Positions 1-5,742 are shown, numbered from the stretch's first letter. The stretch is 7,522 nucleotides of DNA from a bacterium (GCA_028713675.1 JAQTNV010000093.1:1-7522); one strand, 5' to 3'. A program made the numbers and translations. Notes: generated by a model from the letters alone, not told the origin.

Positions 1-2
1 CC

Positions 3-827
3 CGCGGGGTCAGCGCCGAGATCAAGGCCGGCACCTACGAATTCTCCCTGCCGGTCGCCCCGGCCCAGCTGCTCCGGGACCCGTCCTCGGGCCGGGTCAA
101 GGTTTACCGGGTGACCATCCCGGAAGGGTTCAATCTTTTTCAGACCGCCGAGGCCCTGGCCGCCGCCGGGATCACCGGCCGGGAGGGATTTCTCCAGGCC
201 GCCCGCGACCCAGGACTCCTCTCCGACCTGAAAATCCCCGGGTCGTCCGCGGAAGGATATCTTTACCCGGACACATACTATTTCGCCCGCGGGATCAACC
301 CGGAGCTGGTCATGCGGAAAATGGCGGAAAATTTCCGGGAGGTTTTTGCCCCCCTCTGGAATGAAGCCGCCCCGGAAACCAGGGCCTACCTGACCCCGGA
401 GAGGATCGTCATCCTGGCCTCGGTGATCGAAAAAGAAACCGCCGACCCGGCCGAACGCCCGCTGATCGCGGCCGCTTTTTTAAACCGTTTGAAGAAGAAA
501 ATGCGGCTGGATTCCGACCCCACGGTGATTTACGGGATCTGGGACCAGTTTAACGGCAACCTGCGCCGGAAGGACCTCGAGCATCCGACCCCCTACAACA
601 CCTACCAGATCCACGGGCTCCCGGCCGGACCGATCGCCAGCCCGGGACGGGATTCCCTGTGGGCCGTGCTTCACCCGGCCCCGGTTCCCTATCTGTATTT
701 CGTTTCCCGGAACGACGGCACCCACCAGTTCTCCTCCACGCTCACCGAGCATAACCGGTGGGTGTATAAATACCAGAAAGCCAAAGCCCATCAGATAAAA
801 CCTAAAACCAAGAAAACACACTCATAA
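3..827 (+). CDS. mltG: Endolytic transglycosylase MltG, 5'-truncated by window edge
   Basis: C-terminal 274 residues of MltG (YceG-like family), the inner-membrane lytic transglycosylase that cleaves nascent peptidoglycan glycan strands and thereby sets chain termination. The reading frame is open from position 3, so the gene begins outside the window. The first visible residues carry the family's 'IKAGTYEFS' stretch and then 'TIPEG' (residues 38-42). A YLYPDTY block follows. The active-site segment is at visible residues 140-146 (SVIEKET, with the catalytic glutamate in EKET), followed by AERPLIAAAFLNRL and the conserved SDPTVIYG. The C-terminal hallmarks NTY..GLPAGPIASPG, YLYFVSRNDGTHQF and EHN are all present. 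The GTG at 111 is internal and not the start. The last dozen residues are K/T/S-rich and low in complexity, running into an A/C-rich intergenic stretch. The missing part should contain the N-terminal membrane anchor and LysM-like region. Confidence 0.95.
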   Translation, partial: RGVSAEIKAGTYEFSLPVAPAQLLRDPSSGRVKVYRVTIPEGFNLFQTAEALAAAGITGREGFLQAARDPGLLSDLKIPGSSAEGYLYPDTYYFARGINPELVMRKMAENFREVFAPLWNEAAPETRAYLTPERIVILASVIEKETADPAERPLIAAAFLNRLKKKMRLDSDPTVIYGIWDQFNGNLRRKDLEHPTPYNTYQIHGLPAGPIASPGRDSLWAVLHPAPVPYLYFVSRNDGTHQFSSTLTEHNRWVYKYQKAKAHQIKPKTKKTHS

Positions 828-916
828 AATCCCGAATCCAAAATCTCCGCCAAACCCCAATCAACCAAAATTCCAAAGCTCAAAACGCGAAGTCATATAA
901 GCCTACTTTTTCAAAC

Positions 917-951
917 CGTCATTGCAAGGAGTTTTCTCGACGAAGCAATTT
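917..951. repeat. Decayed dispersed palindromic (REP-like) repeat
   Basis: The segment begins CGTCATTGCAAGGAG and ends CGACGAAGCAATTT. ATTGC (921-925) and GCAAT (945-949) form inverted arms. It resembles the widely dispersed intergenic repeat of the general form CGTCATTGCGAG...CGAAGCAATC seen in many bacterial genomes. That resemblance is from memory, not a search. The copy here is degenerate. Function is unknown. Confidence 0.45.
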
Positions 952-1043
952 CAAAAAAGCTCTCTTCCGGGTCAGTTTATCCGACCCAAAACCCAGTTCC
1001 CGCCGGGAAATCAAATATTTTTTAGGGGAAAATAAATTATTCA

Positions 1044-1061
1044 GCGAGGCTAAAGCCTCGC
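1044..1061. repeat. Perfect 7-bp inverted repeat; REP-like element, possible rimO terminator
   Basis: GCGAGGC (1044-1050), a 4-base loop and GCCTCGC (1055-1061) form a strong GC-rich hairpin. With the flanking bases it resembles a common dispersed repeat whose other strand reads GTAGTGCGAGGCTTTAGCC. On the minus strand it lies about 60 bases after the rimO stop and is followed by an AT-rich tail (TGAATAATTTATTTT). It could therefore act as an imperfect intrinsic terminator for the FHA-rimO unit. On the plus strand no T-run follows, so it is a poor terminator for mltG. Confidence 0.5.
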
Positions 1062-1071
1062 ACTACGTTCC

Positions 1072-1095
1072 TAACCACCCAACCACCGAGCCACC
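1072..1095 (-). repeat. Octamer tandem repeat, three units
   Basis: Read on the minus strand the units are GGTGGCTC (1095-1088), GGTGGTTG (1087-1080) and GGTGGTTA (1079-1072): an 8-base period with GGTGG invariant. The array lies just downstream of rimO and next to the 7-base array at 1105-1132, sharing its G-rich strand orientation. Confidence 0.7.
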
Positions 1096-1104
1096 CTTAT
1101 TTCC

Positions 1105-1132
1105 GGCAACTGGCTACCTGCTACTGGCCACC
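1105..1132 (-). repeat. Heptamer tandem repeat overlapping the rimO stop codon
   Basis: On the plus strand the units are GGCAACT, GGCTACC, TGCTACT and GGCCACC, four consecutive 7-mers of pattern NGCNACN. On the minus strand they read GGTGGCC, AGTAGCA, GGTAGCC, AGTTGCC. The rimO stop (TAG, 1123-1121) and its last codons (T-G-G-Q) lie inside the array. The same sequence style recurs at 5684-5711 and 5743-5770. Confidence 0.7.
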
Positions 1133-2494
1133 TGTTTCGATGATTTCACCCACCAAGTCATAAACCAGCGCCTCCGCGATTCTGACCCGGGGAAAGGATC
1201 CCGGGAGCAGGTCGTCCCGGTAAATCTTGGTGATTCCGTCGATCTCCGGAGCCTGCCCGGGCGTCCGGGCGATGGTAATTTTCTGGTCGGGATCGAAGAC
1301 CTCAATCAGGACCTCGTATTCCCGTCCGATCCGGGATTCGTTTCTCGACCGGGAAATCTCCGCCTGCAGGGAAAGCAATTCCGCCTTCCGCTCCTCTTTC
1401 AATTTCTCCGGCACCTGGCCGGGAAGGCGGGCCGCGGGGGTCCCCTCCTCCGGGAAGTAGCCGAAGGCTCCCAGGTGATCGAATTCCACCTCCCGGATGA
1501 AATCCAGAAGCCCGCGGAAATCCTGCGCGGTTTCCCCGGGAAAACCCACCATCAAGGTGGTGCGCAGGGCGATTCCGGGGATTCTCTTCCGGAGCTGCAG
1601 AAGCCGGCGGCGGATTTCCTTCCCGGTCATCCCCCGTCCCATGGCTTTCAGGATCCGGTCGCTCGCATGCTGGACCGGCACGTCCAGGTAGGGAACCACC
1701 TTTTCGGCCCCGGCCATGGCCGCGATCAGCTCCCCGGTCAATCCCCGGGGATGGGCATAAAGAATCCGGATCCATTTCAGCCCCGGGACTTTGTCGAGCA
1801 TCTCGAGCAGACCGGTCAGGCCGGTCCCATCCTTCCGGTCCCGGCCGTACGCGGTGGCATCTTGAGCGATCAGGGTAATTTCCCTCACTCCCCGGCGGGC
1901 CAGCCGCCGGGCCTCCCGGAGGATGGAATCCGGCTCCCGGCTCCGGAGTTCCCCCCGGATCTTCGGGATCAGGCAGTAGCGGCAATGATTGGAACATCCC
2001 TCCGCGAGCTTGAGATAGGCCCGAAACGGCGGGGTGGAAATCACCCGGGGCAAACGGTGGTCGGGCAGCCAGGAGGGCAAATCCCGGGTTATCACGCCCG
2101 GAGCCTCTCCCCTCGCGATCTCCGCGATCCGGGGAAAGTCATCCAGCCGGAGGAAGGCATCCACTTCGGGGAATTGCGCCGGCAGGACCAGGGGAAACCG
2201 CTGGGGCAGACAACCAGCCACAATCACCCGGCTGACCCGGCCCGCGGCCTTCCAGGCCAGGGCCTCCCGGATGGCGTTTTCCGCCTCCTCCACCGCCGGC
2301 CGGATGAAGGCGCAGGTGTTAATCACCACCGTGTCCGCCCCATCGAGCCGGGTGGTAACGGCCAGCCCGGCCGCCGCGAGGCAGCCGACCATGTGCTCGG
2401 AATCAACCAGATTTTTCGGACAGCCCAGGCTGAGGAGAAGAATCGACCTGGTCCGGCGCGGAAGGGCGCTGGCCGGTTTCGATTTCGGATCCAG
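1121..2494 (-). CDS. rimO: Ribosomal protein S12 methylthiotransferase RimO (start codon uncertain)
   Basis: RimO is a radical-SAM enzyme with two iron-sulfur clusters that methylthiolates the conserved aspartate of ribosomal protein S12. Numbering here counts from the ATG at 2392. The N-terminal UPF0004 cluster cysteines are in SLGCPKN (codon at 2422, upstream of that ATG), INTCAF (C27) and AGCLPQ (C61). The radical-SAM CxxxCxxC is C133, C137, C140 in EGCSNHCRYCLIPKIRGE. RimO rather than MiaB is indicated by LIAQDATAYG, DVPVQHAS, LMVGFPGET and YFPEEGT. A TRAM-like RNA-binding tail follows. The ATG at 2392 aligns with an internal Met of LVDSExM and cannot be the true start. No ATG, GTG or TTG occurs in frame between there and the stop at 2686. 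I placed the start provisionally at CTG 2494 because GGAG (2502-2499) lies 4 bases upstream. ATT at 2443 or 2533 and ATA at 2542 (overlapping the FHA stop) are alternatives. The frame overlaps or abuts the FHA gene, suggesting translational coupling. Confidence 0.9.
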   Translation of the reverse strand: MDPKSKPASALPRRTRSILLLSLGCPKNLVDSEHMVGCLAAAGLAVTTRLDGADTVVINTCAFIRPAVEEAENAIREALAWKAAGRVSRVIVAGCLPQRFPLVLPAQFPEVDAFLRLDDFPRIAEIARGEAPGVITRDLPSWLPDHRLPRVISTPPFRAYLKLAEGCSNHCRYCLIPKIRGELRSREPDSILREARRLARRGVREITLIAQDATAYGRDRKDGTGLTGLLEMLDKVPGLKWIRILYAHPRGLTGELIAAMAGAEKVVPYLDVPVQHASDRILKAMGRGMTGKEIRRRLLQLRKRIPGIALRTTLMVGFPGETAQDFRGLLDFIREVEFDHLGAFGYFPEEGTPAARLPGQVPEKLKEERKAELLSLQAEISRSRNESRIGREYEVLIEVFDPDQKITIARTPGQAPEIDGITKIYRDDLLPGSFPRVRIAEALVYDLVGEIIETGGQ

Positions 2495-2502
2495 CCCTCT
2501 CC
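2495..2502 (-). promoter_or_regulatory. Candidate ribosome binding site for rimO
   Basis: The minus strand reads GGAGAGGG immediately before the in-frame CTG at 2494, with the GGAG core 4 bases from it. It is the best Shine-Dalgarno-like match in the region where the rimO start must lie, but the spacing is short and the start codon is rare, so this remains tentative. Confidence 0.3.
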
Positions 2503-2538
2503 GGGCGGACCGATCAGCGGGCCTGGATTGAATGCGCC

Positions 2539-2952
2539 TTATTTTGGTTTTACCTCGAAGCTGAGGACCGAATCGCCCATCTGGAGCAGATCCCCGGTCC
2601 GGAGCGCCGCGCCTTCCACTTTTTTGCCGTTCACGCAGGTTCCGTTCCGGCTCCCCAGATCGATGAGAAAGAAGCGGTGATTTTTATAGACAATGGTGGC
2701 GTGCTTTCGGGAAATTTTATTGTCCGCCAGAGGCACGGTGGCGTCCTGCTCTCTCCCGATGAAAATCGGAAGCTCCTCGGACACGAAATTCGCGCCCTTG
2801 TCGGGGCCGGCAACCACGCTGAATTCGACCTTCAAGTCCGGGGGCATCCTTTCATCATCCGGCTTGAGTCCGAACTTGGTTTCCATCTTCTCATCGATCG
2901 GAGACTTCTTGCTCTGCTCTTCGAAGTATTTGGAATCAAAATCCCGGCCCAA
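2539..2952 (-). CDS. Small FHA-domain phosphothreonine-binding protein
   Basis: 137-residue cytoplasmic protein made of a charged N-terminal tail (residues 1-40) and one forkhead-associated domain (about 41-135). FHA domains bind phosphothreonine peptides, typically made by Hanks-type kinases. The binding-loop residues are all present: G66-R67, S81-R82-K83-H84, the DLGSRNGT block with N103-G104-T105, and N108-G109. There is no signal peptide or membrane segment. The start is TTG at 2952, decided by a strong AAGGAGG 8 bases upstream (2967-2961); no ATG is available there. The layout of a short tail plus FHA resembles the GarA/OdhI type, in which a tail threonine is phosphorylated and binds the protein's own FHA domain. 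Here the tail has T25 (METKFG), but no clear double-Thr GarA motif, so this is only an analogy. It is followed directly by rimO on the same strand, and the pair is probably co-transcribed. Confidence 0.9.
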   Translation of the reverse strand: MGRDFDSKYFEEQSKKSPIDEKMETKFGLKPDDERMPPDLKVEFSVVAGPDKGANFVSEELPIFIGREQDATVPLADNKISRKHATIVYKNHRFFLIDLGSRNGTCVNGKKVEGAALRTGDLLQMGDSVLSFEVKPK

Positions 2953-2960
2953 TGGTCGTC

Positions 2961-2967
2961 CCTCCTT
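2961..2967 (-). promoter_or_regulatory. Shine-Dalgarno of the FHA gene, fixing its TTG start
   Basis: The minus strand reads AAGGAGG, followed by 8 bases and TTG at 2952. This near-perfect site supports the TTG start over any downstream ATG (for example M23). Confidence 0.8.
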
Positions 2968-2970
2968 GCG

Positions 2971-3035
2971 ATCGGTTAATTCTTCCCTTCCCTTTCAAGC
3001 TATATGATAATGTTAAATAGATAAATTTAAAACGT
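2971..3035. promoter_or_regulatory. AT-rich divergent promoter region
   Basis: The only strongly AT-rich segment between the divergent FHA and panE-like genes. On the plus strand TATGATAAT (3003-3011) and an extended -10-like TGTTAAATA (3011-3019) are candidates for the panE-like gene, giving a short leader before the GGAGG at 3036. On the minus strand TTATCATATA and nearby A/T runs could serve the FHA-rimO unit. No good -35 is visible for either, so the exact promoters are not resolved. Confidence 0.4.
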
Positions 3036-3040
3036 GGAGG
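3036..3040 (+). promoter_or_regulatory. Ribosome binding site deciding the TTG start of panE-like gene
   Basis: GGAGG followed by 4 bases and TTG at 3045. The translated N-terminus (KIAVIGAGATG) begins the Rossmann fold exactly where the family expects it, supporting this start. Confidence 0.7.
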
Positions 3041-3044
3041 CGTC

Positions 3045-3980
3045 TTGAAGATCGCGGTCATCGGTGCCGGGGCCACCGGAAGTCTTTTCGCCTGGTTCTT
3101 CCACCGGGCGGGGGAGGAGGTCTGGCTCCTGGATATCCATCCCGACCGGGCGGAAATCATCCGGCGGCAGGGGATCTCCCTAGAGGGAATCAGCGGCGAG
3201 CAGCGCTTTTCTCCCCGTGTCGCCCTGGATCCCCGGGAAATCGGGCCGGTCGACCTCGTCCTCATCGCGGTCAAGTCCTACCATACCGAATCCGCGGTGG
3301 AGTCAGCGGCGCGGCTTTTGTCCCGGGAAGCCTTCGTGCTCACCCTGCAAAACGGGATCGGGAACCTGGAGAAAATCGCGGCGGCGGTGGGGAAAAACCG
3401 GACCCTGGGAGGAAGCACCGCGCAAGGGTCCACCCTGCTCGGGCCGGGCCGGATCCGCCACGCCGGGAAAGGCGACACCATCATCGGAGAAATCTCCGGA
3501 CCCCCGACGGAAAGGGTGGAGAAAATCGTCGCCGCCCTCCGGCAGGGCGGGGCGGAAGCCAAATCCACCGCCAATCTGGCGGGGGTCATCTGGGGCAAGC
3601 TCCTGATCAACGCCGGGATCAACCCCCTGACCGCGCTCACCCGGCTTAAAAACGGGGAGCTCTTGAATTATCCCGGAACCCGCGCGGTGATGCAGGCGGC
3701 GGTCCAGGAAGGAGAAAAAATCGCCCGGGTGAAAAACATCCAGCTCCCTTATGAAGATGCGGTGACCCGCACGGAAGCGGTCTGCCGCGCCACCGCCGGG
3801 AATATCTCCTCAATGCTCCAGGACGTCCTGAAAAAAAAGCGGACCGAAGTAGCCAACATCAACGGCGCCCTGGTCCGGGAAGGTGAAGCCCTGGGCATCC
3901 CCGCCCCGGTCAACCAGACCCTGAACGGCCTGGTCCAGACCCTCGAGGAAAGCTACGCGCAGCAGGTCCAAACCCTTTAA
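3045..3980 (+). CDS. panE: 2-dehydropantoate 2-reductase family protein
   Basis: 311-residue ketopantoate reductase (KPR) family protein. Canonical members reduce 2-dehydropantoate to pantoate for pantothenate/CoA synthesis in the cytosol. An N-terminal Rossmann domain carries G7-A-G9-A-T-G12, IAVKSYHT (74-81) and LQNG (N103). The C-terminal helical domain carries the catalytic-lysine block WGKLLINAGINPLTAL (K185, N189, N193) and the late block KRTEVANINGALV (E268) followed by LGIPAPVN. The expected active-site Lys, Asn and Glu are thus present. The residue ending beta-2 is D30 (LLDIHP), where NADPH-dependent enzymes such as E. coli PanE use Arg, so NADH preference is possible. The start is TTG at 3045 with GGAGG 4 bases upstream. 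No other pantothenate genes are nearby, and this superfamily includes reductases of unknown substrate, so the exact substrate is not certain. Confidence 0.88.
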   Translation: MKIAVIGAGATGSLFAWFFHRAGEEVWLLDIHPDRAEIIRRQGISLEGISGEQRFSPRVALDPREIGPVDLVLIAVKSYHTESAVESAARLLSREAFVLTLQNGIGNLEKIAAAVGKNRTLGGSTAQGSTLLGPGRIRHAGKGDTIIGEISGPPTERVEKIVAALRQGGAEAKSTANLAGVIWGKLLINAGINPLTALTRLKNGELLNYPGTRAVMQAAVQEGEKIARVKNIQLPYEDAVTRTEAVCRATAGNISSMLQDVLKKKRTEVANINGALVREGEALGIPAPVNQTLNGLVQTLEESYAQQVQTL

Positions 3981-4144
3981 TCCCTGATGATCAACCGCCG
4001 GATCACTATTTTGAAACCGGAAGGATTAAGCCCCACCCTTGAATAAATTCGGCCTCCACCTCCTTGATTATGATTTCACCCTCGGGGATTTAATCCGGCA
4101 GGTCCGGGTGAAATCCGAAAAATTTCTCCAACCCTGAGCCCACG

Positions 4145-5071
4145 GTGATGTTCCGGCCGCGATTTCCGAAAAATCTTGCCCGGCTGGCCCCCGGCTTCCT
4201 GATTTTCCTTCTCGCCTTGCCCGGGCCGGCCCGCGCCGCCGAGATTTTCATCGTCACCGGAAAAAATCCGGCCGCCTTCGCCGAGGTCATCCAGGGATTC
4301 ACCGAAACCATCGGCAAACTTCCTTTTCAGACCCTGAATCTGAACGAGGGCGGCAACCTGGAGGAAACCCAGAGCCAGGCCATCCGCCAGGGCAAATCCC
4401 CGGTGGTCCTGGCGGTCGGAAGTCAGGCCGCCGCCCTGATCAAAAGCAGTTACCCCGGTATTCCCATGATTTTCTGCATGGTTTTCGACTCCCAGCAATA
4501 CCGGGGCGAAAACATCACCGGGATCGGGTTGAACGTGCCGGCCCTCACTCAATTTCAAGCCCTGAAATCCGTCCTCCCCTCGGCCCGGAGGATCGGGGTG
4601 GTGTTTGATCCGGGACAGAGTTTGGCCCTGGTCGAGGACGGCCGGCAGGCGGCGGCCGCCCTGAATCTGGTCCTGGCCGAAAAAACCGTGACCTCCAGCT
4701 TTGAAATCTCCGGCGCGGTGAAGGAAATGATCTGGAACATCGACGCCCTCTGGGTCATTCCGGACCGGACCGTGGTTTCCAAGGAATCCTTCCGGTACAT
4801 GCTGGAGGCCTCCATCAACCGCAAGGTCCCGATCCTGGCCTTTTCGGAGGCTTTCGTGAAAGGGGGAGCCCTGCTGGCGGTGGCCCCGGATTATCCCGGG
4901 ATCGGCCGTCAGGCCGCCGGCCTGGCGAAAAAAATACTCGGCGGCGCCTCTCCCGGCGGGATCCCTCCCCTATTACCACCGGGGCAGATCGTTCTGAACC
5001 TCAACACCGCCAAGGCGCTGTCCATCTCTGTTCCCCCGGAAGTTTTAAAGGGGGCGGGAAAAATCTACTAG
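4145..5071 (+). CDS. Orphan ABC-type substrate-binding protein (ABC_sub_bind family), exported
   Basis: 308-residue protein of the ABC_sub_bind family (the uncharacterised 'periplasmic component' group, COG2984 type). It has a signal peptide: basic n-region (RPRFPKNLARL), hydrophobic core at about 17-27 and an ARA|AE cleavage site after residue 31, with no lipobox Cys. The mature part has the two-lobe periplasmic-binding pattern: VVLAVGSQAAALIKS (lobe 1), IPMIFCMVFD, NITGIGLNVP, the hinge-like LPSARRIGVVFDPG, then DALWVIPDRTV, VPILAFSEAFVKGGALLAVAPDYPGIGRQAAGLA and a final LNTAKALSISVPPEVL typical of the family end. The start is GTG 4145 or the adjacent ATG 4148; no good Shine-Dalgarno precedes either. 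No permease or ATPase gene is in the window, so the partners must be elsewhere or absent. The ligand is unknown; some relatives bind aromatic compounds or amino acids. Confidence 0.85.
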   Translation: MMFRPRFPKNLARLAPGFLIFLLALPGPARAAEIFIVTGKNPAAFAEVIQGFTETIGKLPFQTLNLNEGGNLEETQSQAIRQGKSPVVLAVGSQAAALIKSSYPGIPMIFCMVFDSQQYRGENITGIGLNVPALTQFQALKSVLPSARRIGVVFDPGQSLALVEDGRQAAAALNLVLAEKTVTSSFEISGAVKEMIWNIDALWVIPDRTVVSKESFRYMLEASINRKVPILAFSEAFVKGGALLAVAPDYPGIGRQAAGLAKKILGGASPGGIPPLLPPGQIVLNLNTAKALSISVPPEVLKGAGKIY

Positions 5072-5076
5072 GGATA

Positions 5077-5098
5077 TTCCCGGGTTCCGGTCCGGGAA
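5077..5098. other. Inverted repeat after the substrate-binding protein gene
   Basis: TTCCCGG (5077-5083), an 8-base loop and CCGGGAA (5092-5098) lie just after the stop at 5071. It could form a 7-bp hairpin. The following AAAATTC is not a T-tract, so it is not a convincing intrinsic terminator on the plus strand. It may slow transcript decay from the 3' end. Confidence 0.35.
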
Positions 5099-5121
5099 AA
5101 ATTCACTTCACTTCCCGGAGG

Positions 5122-5150
5122 TTGCAACTGGCAAGGTATTTCGGTAAAAA
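5122..5150 (+). promoter_or_regulatory. Weak candidate promoter of the small zinc-motif protein gene
   Basis: TTGCAA (5122-5127) and TAAAAA (5145-5150) are separated by 17 bases and lie in the AT-richer part of the gap upstream of the gene at 5205. The match to sigma-70 elements is partial, and the leader would be about 45-50 bases. Confidence 0.25.
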
Positions 5151-5204
5151 TAACTTTGAACTTATTGTGCTAATTTAGGAACTTTTCAATTCTCGGAGGT
5201 ATCA

Positions 5205-5585
5205 ATGGCGACCAAACGATCTTCCACCCGGAGAAATGCCGGGACCAATCTGCTGAAGACCCTGGCCCAGCACATCGAAAACAAAATCGAGGAAATCATC
5301 AAATACGAAGAGATTCATCTTTTTGACACTGACGAAATCGGACACATTTTAAGCCACAATATCGATAAGCGCCTCGCCCGCCTGGAACAGCAGCAGAAAA
5401 AAGAGCTGGCCGCCTCCACCACCCGCCACCGGACTTCCCGCTCGGCCGCCGAGAAAGAATCCTCGACCAGATCAAAATCCAGGATCCGCCCGACCTGTTC
5501 GGTGCCGGGCTGTGACAAGCCGGCCCGGGCCCGGGGTCTCTGCGCCGCCCATTACATGGCCGCTCTCCGGAAGGGAGAGTTCTAG
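5205..5585 (+). CDS. Small basic protein with C-terminal C-x4-C-x9-C-x2-H motif
   Basis: 126-residue protein I cannot name. The start is ATG at 5205 with GGAGGT (5195-5200) four bases upstream. Three parts are visible. Residues 15-70 are predicted-helical, with an acidic/hydrophobic pattern (LLKTLAQHIENKIEEIIKYEEI, then LARLEQQQKKEL) that could form a coiled coil. Residues 70-95 are a Ser/Thr/Arg/Lys-rich linker, likely disordered. Residues 96-122 hold C98, C103, C113 and H116, a probable zinc site of the form CxxPGCxxPARARGLCxxHY. Similar small 'GC.xPxRaRGLCxxHY' knuckles occur in delta-proteobacterial and myxobacterial proteins of unknown role and at the ends of some HNH-like or DNA-associated proteins. 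The basic linker plus zinc knuckle suggests nucleic-acid binding, but this is inference. It has no signal peptide. It stands alone, with its 3' end facing the heptamer arrays. Confidence 0.8.
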   Translation: MATKRSSTRRNAGTNLLKTLAQHIENKIEEIIKYEEIHLFDTDEIGHILSHNIDKRLARLEQQQKKELAASTTRHRTSRSAAEKESSTRSKSRIRPTCSVPGCDKPARARGLCAAHYMAALRKGEF

Positions 5586-5600
5586 GCCAATCTCCAAAAA

Positions 5601-5649
5601 GACGTAAGACGTAAAACGTGAGACGTGAGAGGTAAGAAGTTAGAAGATT
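5601..5649 (+). repeat. Degenerate heptamer tandem array, purine-rich strand on +
   Basis: Seven units with an exact 7-base period: GACGTAA, GACGTAA, AACGTGA, GACGTGA, GAGGTAA, GAAGTTA, GAAGATT. The first two are identical, and decay increases to the right. It begins 16 bases after the stop of the small zinc-motif gene. Confidence 0.85.
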
Positions 5650-5683
5650 TTTATGTCTGTTGAGTTTGTTCGGTTTTCCCTAT

Positions 5684-5711
5684 CTGCCACCTACCACTTA
5701 CCGACTACCTT
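5684..5711 (-). repeat. Heptamer tandem array, purine-rich strand on -
   Basis: On the plus strand the units are CTGCCAC, CTACCAC, TTACCGA, CTACCTT. On the minus strand they read AAGGTAG, TCGGTAA, GTGGTAG, GTGGCAG, with GGTAG/GGTAA as the recurring core. The orientation is opposite to the array at 5601-5649 and the same as the arrays at 1105-1132 and 5743-5770. Confidence 0.7.
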
Positions 5712-5742
5712 CGCGTTTATTTGATTTTGTATTTTTCCCCCG

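Larger units (their letters stand above)
828..1120. other. Repeat-filled gap between convergent mltG and rimO
   Basis: This gap of 293 bases between two gene 3' ends holds no credible gene. Reading left to right it contains a G-poor, A/C-rich stretch (about 826-888) with a faint 7-base rhythm (AAAATCC, CGAATCC, AAAATCT at 826-846). Then come a decayed palindromic repeat (917-951), a perfect 7-bp inverted repeat (1044-1061), three 8-bp tandem units (1072-1095) and four 7-bp units (1105-1132) that run into the end of rimO. No strong terminator with a T-tract is visible for mltG. Confidence 0.7.

Noticed and set aside
969-987. Hairpin GGGTC...GACCC as mltG terminator
   Set aside because: The stem is only 5 bp with a 9-base loop and no T-tract follows; it is about 140 bases after the stop.
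2390-2392. ATG as the start of rimO
   Set aside because: It aligns with an internal Met and would remove SLGCPKN, which contains an essential cluster cysteine and is encoded in frame immediately upstream.
1475-2680. Long open frame (401 codons) on the plus strand opposite rimO
   Set aside because: It is antisense to a clear RimO with all motifs. Its translation is Pro/Gly/Arg-rich with no domain, as expected for a mirror frame in GC-rich DNA.
4039-4137. A 32-residue plus-strand reading frame starting with TTG in the gap before the substrate-binding gene
   Set aside because: The translation looks peptide-like, but there is no ribosome binding site at a proper distance and no recognisable family. 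The rest of the 164-base gap (3981-4144) shows nothing else.
4076-4558. Minus-strand open frame over the substrate-binding gene start
   Set aside because: It is antisense to a convincing signal peptide and domain, with composition typical of a shadow frame.
5128-5144. Sigma-54-like CTGGCAAGG...TTCGG before the small zinc-motif gene
   Set aside because: The -24 half matches partly, but the invariant GC of the -12 half is missing.
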